A program made the position numbers and the translations under genes. A DNA stretch of 64,000 bases from Watersipora subatra (lineage: Eukaryota > Bryozoa > Gymnolaemata > Cheilostomatida > Watersiporidae), in NCBI RefSeq assembly GCF_963576615.1, contig NC_088714.1:1798001-1862000 (forward strand). Reading direction: 5' to 3'. A model generated the notes under the pieces. It searched no databases. It had not been told where the DNA came from and was given only the letters and a program-made list of their open reading frames with translations. Shown here piece by piece: positions 26,358-41,163 of the stretch (its first letter is position 1; each line of letters starts with the position of its first letter).

Positions 26358-26534
26358 CTTTTCACCAATGATCGAGTTGTCACCATTAGGAAGTACTCCA
26401 AAGTTTTCAACAAGGGCACATGCATCCACTACTTTGCTGTACAATTCTTCATTATACTCATTGCCAATAAGAATGTTGTTTTTGACAGAAGCATTCACTA
26501 TAAATGCTTCTTGCGCAACCAATGCCATAGAACC
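26358..26534 (-). CDS. ABCC exon: NBD1 Q-loop region
   Basis: This is a 59-codon phase 0-0 exon with acceptor CTACAG and donor AAG|GTATGC. It begins GSMALVAQEAF, which matches the ABCC Q-loop segment with the glutamine kept, and ends GDNSIIGEK, which directly precedes the signature loop in ABCC proteins. It is the most upstream exon recognised in this gene. A preceding exon carrying Walker A is required for function and was not seen. Confidence 0.9.
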
Positions 26535-28160
26535 CTGTAGGACATATCAATAGCTTTTTTCAACTCAACTAGGCAAAAATGCCTAAATTAATGCATTTAA
26601 TGCTTTTAATGTTTAAATTAATGCTCATTTAAAAGCAAATACGCCTGATTACCGAAATATGGTGGTGATAGGACTAACGATCAAATCAAGAGTGGAAAGT
26701 ACTTTACTGATTAATAAGCAAACTACAGTAGAAGTTGTTTAATGCTATATTAATCAATGCAGTTCTATGCCTGGAAGATTAGCTCTACATAGCGTATTTG
26801 ATTAATAGAATCTGAGAAAACTATATATGAAATGAATGTTTACATTAGTATAAAGGGCAATACTTTCCAAGTGGATAGGTATTTTTAAGGCAAAAATTGT
26901 ATTTTTATAAGTATTACTCATGTATAAGTCAACCACGTTATTCCAGAATATTTTAGAATCACTATAACTGTATCGATTTTTGCTATCCGAAATAAAAATA
27001 TAGCTTTCAAAAGTTTTTTATTCGATATGATAAATAGAGTTCATCGGCATGTTTTAAACGAGGTTTTGGTTGACTCACTTATGATATTGGTTGTGAATGG
27101 ATCACATGCTAAAACAAAAATTAAGCATTGCCTGTTCTCAATTGGGTGTGGGCTGCTCAGGAGGTAGCAAAAAACAAACAAACAGTGCATATTTATAGTC
27201 TATTTAGAATTGGAATATTTCGCCTAATATTTTCCAAATATATTACTTGTTAAACTTAAAACCGATCAGTAGCAGTTCAGCATAACATTAGCGCCTGCCA
27301 TATTATGATTGAAAGTGCTGTACTAAGCATGTTCAATAGACATATCTATGGTATCGTCGCTGATATTTGATACTGGTATCATGTGACTACTATTGACCTC
27401 TGACCTTTTAATGTGTTTTACTGTTTTACTTGTAATTAATAAATAGAGACAGTTGGGTTCTAGATGTGAAGCAATAAGCACGCTTACATTAATTAGCGAT
27501 ACACATCGATACGCTAAACTAAACTATTATAGTCGTACACTACAGAAGATAATACACACAATAACAATCATACTACACAGGTACTTCTGTGAAATAACTT
27601 TAACATTTATATGCTGAACTATCATTAATATGAGTGTTTGTGAATCCGTAGACAAATGCATGCTTCGTCGTCATTAAATTTACTATTTTGCTTGGAAGGG
27701 TTTTAATAATAACGGTTTTTGCTGGAAAGCCTTCAAAAACCATGAACAATTGTTTTTTATTTACCCAAATTGCTCATGCCATCCAGATTTTGTTAATTAG
27801 TAAATATGAATAGTATGAACACGAACTATATGGGTAAGAATTGATTTTCATATTTTTAAATGGGCTGTTGTGATTGCTTTATTTTGCCTGAACCTGATCT
27901 AGATTTAGGGGCTTGTTGTGGAGTAATTTGAAGACCTTTGCTAGGCATGAAAAATATTATGCTCAAGCCTTAAATGATTTCAGACATCTCTACAGCTTCA
28001 CGACCTTGCACAATAAAACAAGCTTACCCATAAGATCAATTCAAAGTTCATGGTTAATAAAGCACTAGTCAATAGAAATTTAGTCAACAATCACAACTCA
28101 GACTATTTGTGTTTTGAGAGTACTTTTGTCCCATTTTTTACCGAAACTTAAAATAGTTAA
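26535..28160. other. AT-rich region upstream of the left ABCC exons, nothing recognised
   Basis: Both strands were read for a Walker A exon (GxxGxGKS) or TMD1 helices of the left ABCC gene and none was found. No TIR pairs or arrays were seen. Confidence 0.5.
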
Positions 28161-28164
28161 TTTA

Positions 28165-28842
28165 TCAAGGGTGTATATCGCAGGTATAATTAAGGCTACA
28201 TCGCAGGTATAATTAAGGCTATACATCGCAGGTATAATTAAGGCTATACATCGCATGTATAATTAAGGCTATACATCGCATGTACAATTAAGGCTATACA
28301 TTGCATGTATAATTAAGGCTATACATTGCATGTATAATTAAGGCTATATATCGCAGGTATAATTAAGGCTATACATCGCATGTATAATTAAGGCTATACA
28401 TTGCAGGTATAATTAAGGCTATACATTGCATGTATAATTAAGGCTATACATTGCAGGTATAATTAAGGCTATACATCGCAGGTATAATTAAGGCTATACA
28501 TTGCATGTATAATTAAGGCTGTATATCGCAGGTATAATTAAGGCTGTATATCGCAGGTATAATTAAGGCTATACATCGCATGTATAATTAAGGCTATATA
28601 TCGCATGTATAATTAAGGCTATACATTGCATGTATAATTAAGGCTATACATTGCAGGTATAATTAAGGCTATACATCGCAGGTATAATTAAGGCTATACA
28701 TCGCATGTATAATTAAGGCTATACATCGCATGTATAATTAAGGCTATATATCGCATGTATAATTAAGGCTATACATCGCAGGTATAATTAAGGCTGTATA
28801 TCGCAGGTATAATTAAGGCTATACATTGCATGTATAATAACA
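28165..28842. repeat. Minisatellite, 25-bp unit, about 27 copies
   Basis: Units of the type tataattaaggctatacatcgcagg, with variation at atcgc/attgc and aggt/atgt; spacing is 25 bp throughout. Confidence 0.95.
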
Positions 28843-28849
28843 AAGTTTT

Positions 28850-30380
28850 TCATATTCACATTCTATTTGACTAGGCAGCAACATGTTCATTAATATTACT
28901 CATGTATAAATTGACCCCCAAAGTTTTTCTTTAAAATCGTCTCCCAAAAACTCATGGGTATATACGGTAATACTTTGACTGAAACCTTTCATCTGGCATG
29001 TGTTTTTTGAAAAATAATATAACTTATAAGTATAATATAACTTCAGTGTAAATTCAAAGCAACCAGAAAATACGAGCTACCAATTGCCATGAAACAGTTT
29101 TACAAAGTATTTTGTAAGAGAGCAAATGCAGCAAACGTCTGAGTTCGCCACCTATAAATCCAATAAAATATCTGATAGTATGATTTCTACTATGCTTCCT
29201 CAATGACGTCTGAATCCTTAATTGATGTTTTCTTATTTTTTATTGTGGTAGCTTAAAGAGCTCAGTAGTTGTAAGGGAGGAGGCGAAAGATTTTCCAGCC
29301 ATGGAGATAATACTCGCCTATTTCCATGATACTTTTATACGCGGAGTCATTCTAATCAGCATATGGAATGTATATTTTCGAGACATAGCACACGAACTAA
29401 CAACTATGTGGAATGTAAATATTAAAAGCTAACAAAAATTACAAAATCAAAAAAATCAGACATCGTCCTCTACCTCGCAATATCAGTGATGCGTGGCAAT
29501 TTGGCTTCCCCAGTTATTGCATATTGTTTATATTCGTGGAATATGTTGAATCTTATTAACAAAAATATCTGTCAGCAAAACAATTCTCACTAGGAGTATG
29601 CAGACAGATTTTTGTTCTTAAGACTATATTCTATAATGATACATCATGTGCTAATATCCTATGATTCTGATTCATATTATTCTGCTGTTTTAACATATTA
29701 AAAACCCGCAAAGTTTATTAATACTCAATTTATAATTTTGTCTTCCTCAAAGTAATTCAATAAAACAGAGAAGCGTTCAAAAAGCCGCTGCCTTCACTTC
29801 AAGTTTTAAATATTTTACTGCATATAAAATTTTATGTAGACGACAGTGCGAATGTGCAGTCCCCAGTATTTAGGCTAAGATCCTAAAAGGCTAATGAGCT
29901 AACAACAATCTGCTGTAAATCAGAAACAAGCTTTCACAAGGTTAAAATAAAAACTGTATGCGATTTTCATCTAATTTTTGGGTTAAAAAAGATAATTCGT
30001 ATAACTTAATCATATTATAAATTTACTCAGCAAAGTGCTTTTTTTATACCTAGCCTGGAACAGTCATTTCAATGACGCGGTTGGAAGAAAGCACCCTTCA
30101 ATATAGCTTCTCATTTCATGTTTAAATGACGAAGAAATATTGTATAAACAATGAGCCACAGCTGCTGAAAGAGGTTTGTCTTATTACGAAAAAATATGGG
30201 AACGATCGTTGTAATCTACTTTCTTTGGCAGACCTTGTGTGACGTAATGATTAATTTGTATTGCTGAGTGAGTTTTGTTAATATTCAATGACACAATTTA
30301 TGCTCAATGCTTAATTGCTTATAAGAAATTCTATTTGATGTATATACATGTATATATATACTTTGTATATATAAAAAAAC
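28850..30380. other. Intergenic or intronic AT-rich sequence, nothing recognised
   Basis: No supported gene, array or TIR pair. Short frames are not backed by any domain. Confidence 0.5.
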
Positions 30381-30438
30381 TGTTTCCTCACCCCGGATAC
30401 CCCGTATGGGTGGTAATTTCTGCTCTAACTCGGGTCTC

Positions 30439-31470
30439 CTACCAGAGACCTGGGAGTTTGAGCACTCGCCTCAAGATCTTAGCTGTTCCCAATAGCGCAC
30501 CTTTTCTGCAACTCACCGGAGTTGATTGCTGTTGGTATTTGGGCAAGCCACATTTTATGCGCCGGTGTTATTGCGTCCAGTGCCCCAATGACTACTGGGA
30601 TTACAGTTGTTCTTACATTCCAGCATTTTGAAATCTCTTCTCCAAGAGGGAGATATTTCTCTACCTTTTCTTTTTCTTTGCTGGCTATATTGTAGTCATT
30701 GGGTACTGCTATATCTATTATAATAGCTCTCTTGTTCTCCTTGTCTACCACCACTATATCTGGTTGGTTTGCTAGGACATGCTTGTCAGTCCGGATGTAG
30801 AAGTCCCAGAGGATCTTAGCGCGGTCATTTTCATTGACCTTATCAGGAGCTTCTCACCAGTGTTGTGGTTTATTAAGGCCATACTCATCACATAGACTTC
30901 TATACACAACACCTGCAACATGGTTATGCCGCTCAGTGTATGCGTTTCCTGCTAGCTGTTTGCATCCACTGATGATGTGTTGGATGGTCTCAGGTGCATC
31001 TTTACACAGTCTGCATCTAGGATCGTCTCTAGTGTGATAGATTTTTGTTTGGAGTTGCCTTGTTGGGAGCACTTGCTCCTGGGCTGCCATGATAAGCGAC
31101 TCTGTATTGGGCGTTAGGTTTCCTTTGTTCAGCCACATATATGTCTGGTGAAGATCGCCAACCTTAGATATTTGTCGGTGGTAAGCACCATGAAGAGGTT
31201 TCGTGTGCCAGTCATCTTCCTCATCATCAGGGCGTAGGTCCGTTGTAAGAGCAGCCGATTGAAATTCAGCTAGCAGCTTATCTGAAGTGGTCATGGAGGC
31301 TGCATATGCTTTGATGCTTTGCTCCTCCTCTTTCACTGTCTGCTGTACACTTTTGAGTCCCCTACCGCCATCTTTCCTATCGAAATACAATCTAGTAGTA
31401 TCAGATTTTGGGTGGAGTGCTCCATGCATGGTCAGCAGTTTACGAGTTGCTATATCTGTTTCCTTGATGG
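30439..31470 (-). pseudogene. 3' fragment of an R2-superfamily (RLE) non-LTR retrotransposon
   Basis: The minus-strand reading encodes the C-terminal part of a LINE polyprotein. A CCHC zinc knuckle (CRLC, then H-x4-C, about 31000-30960) is followed by YTERHN. Further on come PDIVVVDK and IIIDIAVPND, which fit the PD..D core of a restriction-like endonuclease used to nick target DNA. The frame is broken by an in-frame TGA at 30851-30853, just after KPQHW, and by a frameshift near 30506. After the shift, an alternative frame ends at a stop at 30439. The RT domain is missing because the copy is cut off at the TA microsatellite. It is a dead 3' fragment. Confidence 0.8.
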
Positions 31471-32847
<1,377 letters not shown>

Positions 32848-32903
32848 ACACTCTGCACTTTTTAGAGCGTAGAGTGCTGTTAGCAGTAGGCCTGACAACT
32901 TAT

Positions 32904-32949
32904 CTATTATATATATATATATGTATATATATGTATATATATATGTATA

Positions 32950-32999
<50 letters not shown>

Positions 33000-33085
33000 T
33001 ATATAGGTATATAGATATATAGGTATATAGATATATAGGTATATAGGTATATAGGTATATGTATAGGCATATGTATAGGCATATG
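32904..33085. repeat. TA-rich compound microsatellite
   Basis: Runs of TA, tatatg, tataggtatatag and ggcatatgtata. Repetitive Tyr/Ile frames across it are artefacts. Confidence 0.95.
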
Positions 33086-33111
33086 TATATAAATAGTGGA
33101 AATGATAACAA

Positions 33112-33815
33112 ACCCCGAAACGCTTTTCAAATGCATTTTTATTTATATTCAATCATTTTCATTTCAAGGAAACTGATAGTTCGCAGGCGGACAAAAATGG
33201 CAGAAGTTAGAGGAACGGATTAAAAAGCTCAGGAGATAGCTGGAGCAGGGAAAATGAACAATAAATAGCTACTGGCGAGCAATAAAATATGCTGTGAATG
33301 AAATAATGTAAAATTACCCGCATTTACATGTACTTTATAAAAATTTATTGTATTTATCATTTCAATTGATTGATAGAGAATACTTTTGTATGTAAAATTA
33401 TTTTTTAAGCAATAGTTCATGCCTGTTGGGACTCTCCGATGAAATTGCTAGAACAAGATAAAATTCCAAATATATTGGCTATATACATGTATAATCCGTT
33501 GGTTACTTGGCTGCTTTGTTTGTGGTATATGTTTAGAATACATTTTATTATTATAGTTACATAGTATATTATTATTATACTGATTAGCTCATTTCTTTGA
33601 TTTAAATTGGGCATGTGAAGAGTAGAACATGCAGAGTAGAAATAGGAGATATAGAAACTTTTTTAACAAGCACTTGTTGCATCTTACGGCACTAATGTTA
33701 CATGAGGATATTTTACCAGTTTCAACTAAATAAATTACTAGACAATGTCATCCCTTAGTTGCCAGATGTAACTACATGTACTTGGTTCTGTTGCTGCTCT
33801 TTTGAGATGCCTATT
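33112..33815. other. No feature recognised
   Basis: AT-rich sequence between the microsatellite and the next diverged array. No domain-supported frame and no inverted ends were seen. Confidence 0.5.
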
Positions 33816-33816
33816 A

Positions 33817-34660
33817 AGTAAGGAACATGGGCCCAAGCGAGAATATTGTACAATATCGAGTAAGGAACATGGGCCCAAGCGAGAATATTGTACAATATCG
33901 AGTAAGGAACATGGGCCCAAGCGAGAATATTGTACAATATCGAGTGAGGAATATAGGCCCTTTGACTATATTGCGCAATCTCGAGTGAGGAACATAAGAC
34001 CCAAGCAAGTAAAATATGCTCGTTATGAAGTGAGGAATATAGGCCCTTTGAGTATATTGCGCAATATGAAGTGAGGAACATAGGCCCTTTGATTATATTG
34101 CGCAATCTCGAGTGAGGAACATACACCACAGCTAGTATAATACACCAGTATAATATGTCCGTTATGAAGTGAGGAATATAGGCCCTTTGATTATATTGCA
34201 CAATCTCGAGTGAGGAATATAGACCAAAGCTAGTATAATATGCTCGTTATGAAGTGAGGAATATAGGCCCTAGTGAGTACCTATACTGTAATATCTCGAG
34301 TGAGGAACATAGCGAGTACATTGTACAATATTGAGTGAGGAACATACGTAAGCCCTCATGATTATAATCATATTATAATTGAGTGAGGGACATAGGCCCT
34401 CATTATTATATTTATAATAAAATAGAGTGAGAAACAGAGACCCTCATGATTATATTTGTATTATAATAAAATGAGGAATAGAGTATATATATAATATATG
34501 TAACTATATATAGTTATGTAAATAGTAATAATATAACAAATAAAATATTTTTAATATAACATTGTTATGGTTATAATATAACAGAGTGAGGAACATAGGC
34601 CCAAGCCATTATATTGTACAATATTGAGTGAGGAACATAGGCCCTCATGATTATGTTTAT
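33817..34660. repeat. Diverged tandem repeat, 42-bp unit, palindromic core
   Basis: The first units are clean 42-bp copies of gagtaaggaacatgggcccaa plus gcgagaatattgtacaatatc. Later units decay and vary in length but keep gtgaggaacataggccc. The core atattgtacaatat is a perfect palindrome, so each unit can form a small hairpin. Open frames here are by-products. Confidence 0.85.
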
Positions 34661-35002
34661 TTACTATATCATTTAGTGCAGAACACCGGTTTTCTTGGCA
34701 TACAATATCATGTGGTGAAAACATTACGCCTAGAAGAAAAATTGTATAATATTACAGAGTATGTAACATAGGCTTACATGATTATGTTAATTTTGTTATG
34801 GAGTGAGAAATACAGAGTTTATGACTTTTTATGATTAGAAATGTAGGCTTACATTGTAGGTATAATACTTGTACTTGTAGAACACTTGTATTTAATTAAA
34901 TAGAAGAATGAAGTAGCCTTTGAATTTATCTATATCCCTTTAAGATAAAGAAATGACTGAAAAAAGATGGTTTTTTGCGTATTCCAGTTTAATAATTCGT
35001 GT

Positions 35003-35197
35003 ATTATCACCAGACCTGCCAACCCAAGAGTGGGGCAATGCGTGAGATTTGGTTTTGGGGCAATTGATGTATCAATGATAGTATATATAAAATTGTGGAA
35101 ATTGGGGCAAAAATCTCACGCATTTTCATTTTTTCTTTTGGTGTGATTGCGTGAGTCTCACGCCCAATGCGTGAGAGCTGGCAGGTATGATTATCAC
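35003..35197. mobile_element. hAT-like MITE, about 180 bp, with 8-bp target duplication
   Basis: The direct repeat attatcac occurs at 35003-35010 and 35190-35197. Between them the element starts CAGACCTGCCA and ends TGGCAGGTATG, an imperfect inverted pair. Internally, tctcacgcatt and gcgtgag words are also inverted. An 8-bp duplication with CAG-type ends fits the hAT superfamily. It is too small to encode anything. Confidence 0.8.
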
Positions 35198-35866
35198 TAC
35201 TAATTTTTAGTCAACGTTCATTCGTCAGATCTTTTTATTTTCTTTCAAATTCAGCAGAGCGGTTTGTATTTTTCCAACGGCGTGATTTTGCAACGACAGT
35301 TTTAATTTAAACGGCTACAATTGCATTTGTTTTAGAAGTTGTCTCTCCTTTTTAGAAATTTCATTGGATTTTGCGGAAAAGTGCGGAACATCGGGACTTG
35401 CGGAACATAGAGCGTGCGGAACAAAGACCTGTCCCCACACGTGCGATAGTGCAAAAAGCTGCGCAACAGGGTGCAACACATGTGAATGTTCGCGTAGTTC
35501 GCTTCATTGTACATGTTCAGTCATGCCTAAGGGCCGGTGTTGACAATGGAGCTTAAGGAGTTCTGTGGATCCGTATTTTGGGTCAGTATTTACAATGAAT
35601 TGCGAGCTTTAAATTATTTCAGGCTATCATTAAAGTTGATTCTGCTGCACATTCAGAAATTGCAAGTTCTGCATGTTTACCCCTTGGCGATTTATCGTTA
35701 ACGTTACACCCTAATTATTTTGGGACCATCAGCATGTTCGCTGCAGAGCTAATGGTTTTGCTTAGCTAGGTCTAGGTCTAGGTGTTTTAAGAACCCGTAA
35801 ATCCCGAAATCGGGCAAAAGAAGGCCGTTGAGAACTTTATTTAAAAATAGTCAATAAAACATAAAA
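35198..35866. other. Unassigned, partly GC-richer segment
   Basis: Around 35360-35560 the base composition rises and short words such as tgcggaacat repeat three times. An open frame there has no recognised similarity. It could be a retroelement 5' leader or a regulatory segment; nothing decides this. Confidence 0.35.
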
Positions 35867-36690
35867 TTATGGTAAGCCGCGCAAGTTGCGCGATGTTCTA
35901 GGTAAAAAACTATTCATATAAAACCCGGTGTTTGCACATACAGCTGAAGGAGCACCCCCCGTAACCAGTCTTGTTTCATGACTGTGAAGAACATTTTGTA
36001 TTTGGTTAAAACTTTCGATAAGAGATTCATGGCAGTCGTCAGATAAAATCTTTAGCATGAGAGACATTCTTGCATGTTTGCGTCTTAGTTCTAAAAGTTC
36101 TAGATCTATAAAAATTCTTGCCTCTGTAACACTCTGCCTACCTTTCAAACCAGATATAAACCTAACCGCCTTTCTTTGAACTGCTTCCAATGATGCTACC
36201 TGTCGCATCAAATGAGGGTCCCATACTTCACTCGCATATTCCAATATTGGTCTACACAGAGTGAGATATGCAACCCTTCTAACCCTCATCGGCGCATTAA
36301 ACAAAACATGCTTCATCATTCCCAATCGCTGACTTGCCTTAGATATGATTGAGTCTATATGTAAATCCCAATTGAAATCATTTGATATAAAAACTCCGAG
36401 GTATTTAAAACTGTCTACTACAGATAAAGGTCTGCCACTTAGGTAATACACCACATCTGGGTTTCCGCTACTCTGCCTTGCAAAACGAACGATTTGGCAT
36501 TTATCAGTGTTAAAATTCATTTTCCAGTTATAGGCCCACTGGTCTAATATGTTTAAATCCTCCTGGAAATTCACTGAATCCTGAAGGGTGTTTACCTGAG
36601 AAAAAAGTAAAGCGTCGTCTGCAAAAAGCTTGATAGTAGAAAAATTTAGATTATCGGAGATATCATTTATGTACACCAAAAATAGGGTGT
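35867..36690 (-). pseudogene. 3' fragment of a Jockey/CR1-like LINE reverse transcriptase
   Basis: An intact minus-strand frame encodes the second half of an APE-type LINE reverse transcriptase. LVYINDI leads to the catalytic FADDALLF box (the YADD/FADD motif), then WKMNFNTDKC and FKYLGVFIS, and RPILEYASEVWDP in the thumb region. The frame ends at a TAA at the left edge, followed by AAATAAA-like sequence. The first RT motifs are missing: the copy is 5'-truncated at a patch of short duplications of gggtgtaca (36677-36740), which is common for target-primed insertion. The fragment is dead but not badly decayed. Confidence 0.85.
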
Positions 36691-36763
36691 ACATAAATGG
36701 GTGTACAATAGGGTGTACAAAAATAGGGTGTACACAAAAATAATTAAGCTCACTGTTTTCCAT

Positions 36764-37006
36764 TGATCATCATACATAAATAGTCATTGATGCTTCATTG
36801 GTGCATATACTTGTGTAACGACGTGTACAATCACATCTCGTGTTCTAGTGGTTGACCCTTTCAAGAGCTGATTTTCAAAGATTGTGAAAGGTTGTTTTGG
36901 TGGGCCTTTATACAGGGTTTTATACAGGCACAGATAAACAATTAGCCTGCTATCCTGTTCATATACATGTATTTAGGGTGTGCTCATCTCTGATTCCTCC
37001 AGCATG
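36764..37006. other. Spacer between LINE fragment and Gypsy element, nothing recognised
   Basis: About 240 bp without arrays or domains. Confidence 0.5.
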
Positions 37007-37011
37007 GCATG

Positions 37012-37212
37012 TGTTGTGCCGAACTATTACCGACGCCAATATAGACCATGCTTTGCATATGTGTAAAAAGTCCATGCTCGATAAAATGGCAACTTGACAA
37101 TTAGAGTATTTATTTAGGGATTTAGCCTGGCCAGGTTTTATCATTACGATTTTCATAGTCACACATATACTGCATACACATTCTACATAACTCAAACAGG
37201 TAAGACACAACA
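37012..37212 (+). repeat. 5' LTR of the Gypsy element
   Basis: 201 bp with TG...CA ends. It contains the transcription start and polyadenylation signals by position, though none is clear by sequence. The primer-binding site should begin just after it (tagtgtctgaagtgaac); the matching tRNA was not identified. Confidence 0.93.
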
Positions 37213-37361
37213 TAGTGTCTGAAGTGAACGGGTAATAGCCCACTGATTATACTACCACCATCCTGATGCAAACGAGTACGAGTACGATGCTAATTTAAGC
37301 TAATGAAAATAAATAAATAAAAAATCTAGTCACAGAAGATCTGAAAGACTTATACTAAGCT

Positions 37362-40300
37362 ATGGCTCGCAGGTTTGACCCTCCTAATGCACTGTTGTTA
37401 GAAAAACATCGTGAAGAAGCGTTTCGGGTGTTCAAGAAACAATGAGAAAGATATGCTATAGTAAGTAAATTAAGCAATGAAAACGAGGACTACCGTTCTG
37501 CATTGTTACTATACACAGTTGGTGAACCCGCAGTAAAGCTAGTAGAATCTAGTGGAAAAGAACACACAACTGTTACACAAATACTAGATATTCTTGAGTC
37601 ACATTGTGTTGGAACAAAGAATGAACTGTACCATGACTTTGTGTTTGGTACTGCTGACCAGAAGGAGGGAGAGGATTTCGACACTTTCTTAGCAAGACTG
37701 CGCAGTCTGGAAAAAGTGTGCAACTTTGAAGAGTTGAAGGATAGAATGCTGCGCAACAGACTTGTGTTAGGCATTCAAAACAATGACACAAGAAGAAAAC
37801 TGCTGGCTTCTACTGAGCAAACACTTGAGTCTGTAATTAAGCTATGTAAGAGTGAGGAACGTGCTACTACTACTCTTCAAAAGATACAAGCAGAGGAAGC
37901 AGTTAATGTCAATGAAATCGCAAAGAGAAGTCATCGTTCCTTCAAGGACACAAAATCGGCAACTAGGTCGGTGGATTGCAAATACTGTGGCAGACGGCAT
38001 GCTGCCAGGAAAGAATCTTGCAAAGCTTTTGGCAAGATTTGCAATTTTTGCAAGGCAGAAAATCATTTTGAAGCTGTCTGTCTTAAAAAGAAAGCTGGTG
38101 CGCATGCGTCGACACATGCAATAGCAGGAGAGACTAGCGATCATGAATCAATAGACCAGATCACAACAGAAAGCAGCTCTCAAAAGGTTTTTGCACGCTT
38201 GGTTTTGACAGACTCAGACGCAGAGGCCAAGTTTCAGGTAGACAGTGGCTCGACTGTCAATATCTTGAGACGGGATATGCTACCACAGGGGGTACCAATC
38301 ACAGCAGACAAAACAATACTAACTTCATGGACCAACGATGTGCAGACAGTCTTGGGTACCGCTAGGATAATGGTTCGTAATCCCAAAAACAACAAAAAGT
38401 ACAAAGTGATGTTTCATATTGTAGACAAAGAACGATCACTCATTTTAGGCTTAAGAGCTTCTGTGGCAATGGGCATGATAACCATTAACCAAGGAAATAT
38501 CAATGCTATGAATACGGGCGGTCAGATTGACATCTTGAAAGAATTTCCAGGTGCTTTCGACGACAAGTTAGGTTCTCTACTTGGTGTTCAGCACTTGAAA
38601 GTGGCAGAAGTCAGACCACATGCCTCACCAGTGCGCCGCGTGCCACATGCTATACACACAGAGGTTAAAGCTGAGCTAGATGCTATGGTGAAGAAAAGGG
38701 TAATTGAGGCTGTGGATACACCCACTCCTTGGGAAAGCAACATGGTAGTGGCAAAGAAGCCTAATGGCAAGCTGAGGATATGCATAGACCCACAGAGATT
38801 AAATGAAGCGTTGCAGAGGGAATCTTACCTTATGCCCACATGGAGGATGTACTTCCACAGTTCAAAAATGCTCGACTGTTCTCTGTAGTAGACTTGAAGG
38901 CTGGATACTGGCATGTGAACTTGATGAAGAATCATCTCTACTGACATGCATGAACACACCTTTTGGTCGTTATAAATGGCTACATCCGCCGTTTGGTCTG
39001 AAAGTCTCTTCTGAGATATTTCAGAAACAACTTCATCGTGCACTGCAAGGTGTAGATGGTGTAGTCTGTGTAGCTGATGACATTGTAGTGATAGGCTGTG
39101 GCTCAGACGATGTAGAAGCGCGCATAAATCATGATGCAAGAATGAGATTGCTTCTTGAGCGCTGTGGGGATCTAGGAATTAAGCTAAACCCAGACAAAGT
39201 GCAGTTATGTCAGAAATCGATTAAGTTTCTAGGCCACATAGTAACAGACAAAGGGTTACTGCCTGATCCCATGAAAATCAAGAGTGTGGCGGAAATGAAA
39301 GAACCTCAAAAGGAAAAAGAACTGAAGAGTTTCCTTGGTTTCCTTCAATATCTATCCAAGTTCCTCACCAACCTAGCAGAGATTGCAGTTCGTCTGCGAG
39401 AGGCAAACAATAAGGGAATTTGGAACTGGACCAAAGCTCAAAGTGAGGCCTTTTTGGAAGCCAAAGCACTAGTAGCAGCTGAGCCAGTAATGCTAAAATA
39501 CTATGATCCAAACAAAGAGTTGACTGTACAGTGTGATGCTAGTGACAAGGCTATAGGAGCAACCTTACTACAGGATGATCAACCTCTTGAGTTTAGCAGT
39601 CGAGCTCTTCGAGATGCAGAGATCCGGTACTCTATCATCGAGAAAGAACTTCTAGCCATTGTGTGGGCAATTAAAAGGTATCATCAATACACATATGGCA
39701 GGCACACAACTGTACTTTCAGACCACAGATGTTTACAAAGAATCATGCTCAAACTTCTCAGAGATGTCCCTAAAAGACTGCAAGGTTTACGTATGCGGCT
39801 TCAGCAGTATGATGTTACTGTAACATACCACCCAGGAGCGCAGCAACATATTGCAGACATGCTTAGTAGACACGGATGTCACCTGAATGATCCAGCAGAC
39901 AGTGCAAGGGAGAATGAAACAATAAACTGTCTCACAGAAAATGTTCAAGCCTTAACTGAAACAATAGCTGGTCCATGGAAAGAAGATCTAAAAATGGAAA
40001 CTGCAAACTGTCCGACTCTACAAGCTGTTATGAAAGTTATAGCAAAGGGGTGGCCAGAAGAGAAAGAGAAAATAAACATGCTAGCAAAACCATTTCATAG
40101 CATGAGAGATGAAATGGCTGTGCATGATGGACTTGCCTACAGAGGGGAGAGAATTGTGATTCCCAGCTCACTGAGAGCTGAAGTAAAACAAGAACTACAC
40201 TCATCCCATCAAGGGGTCAAGGCCACGCTGAGAAGGGCTAGAGAGTGCCTCTACTGGCCTGGAATGACGGCTGAAATTGAAGATTTTATAGCCCAATGTG

Positions 40301-41163
40301 ACATTTGTCAAAGATATAGTGCAAGACAACAGAATGAACCAATGATGAGGACAGACCTACCAGATCATCCATGGCAGATTGTGTCTAGTGATCTCTTCAC
40401 ATGTGGTGAAAAAGAGTATATGGTCACTGTCGACCACTATAGCAACTTTATTGAAGTGGATAGAGTTGAGTCAAAAGACGCTAGAACTATAGTAAAGAAA
40501 TTGAAAGGACACATGGCTCGATATGGTCTTACTGAAACTCTTATAACTGACAATGGTCCTCAATTTACATCAGAATTGTTTGAAAAGTTCACTCAAAAGT
40601 ATGACATTAGACATCAAACCTCAAGTCCACATCATCAACAGGGGGATGGCAAGGCGGAATCAGCAGTCAAGACAGCAAAAAGACTAGTAACTAAAGCTAA
40701 CGAAGATGAGACTGATGCCTATTTAGCGCTGCTAGCCCATAGAAACACACCTCAAGAAGGGCTTGAATACAGTCCAGCTCAGCGAATGTTAGGTCGTCGT
40801 TGCAGGACAAGGTTGCCAACTACTGCATCATTACTAAGCCCATCAAATCCAAATACTGATAGTGTAAAATCTGCACTTAAACAAAAACAATTTGTAGACA
40901 AGGCTGTGTATGACCAGCACACAAAGGAACTAAAACCTCTGCAGGATGGGGATGTAGTTCGACTTAGACCAGTGACCTTGGGTCAGAAAGTTTGGCGACG
41001 TGCTCAAGTCACACAACGTCTGGATGAACGATCTTATATGGTACAACCAGAGAGAGGAGCTCCTGTTCGTAGGAACAGAGTGGATATTAGAAAAGTCCCT
41101 CATCCAACAAGTCTGAACCAGAAGTACTCAGCACTCCTGAAACAACAACATCAGAACCAGTGA
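37362..41163 (+). pseudogene. Gypsy gag-pol, interrupted by one stop and two frameshifts
   Basis: The polyprotein starts at ATG 37362 (MARRFDPPNA). A TGA at 37443-37445 interrupts gag. Domains in order: gag core; zinc knuckle CNFCKAENHFEAVC (about 38040); aspartic protease with VDSGS (about 38240); RT with LRICIDPQRLN and a VADD active-site box (about 39070); RNase H with QCDASDKAIGATLL; integrase with an HHCC zinc part (HSSHQGVKA...CDICQRY) and a DDE core (SSDLF..., TDNGPQFTSELF, E in KAESAVK). Two single-base losses near 38840 and 38912 break RT around its first catalytic aspartate. The copy is therefore defective unless these are assembly errors. It ends at TGA 41161-41163. Confidence 0.9.

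Noticed and set aside
29220-29310. Minus-strand MAGKS peptide as the missing Walker A
   Set aside because: Only GKS is present; the GxxG before it and all flanking ABCC residues are absent, and a stop lies just upstream.
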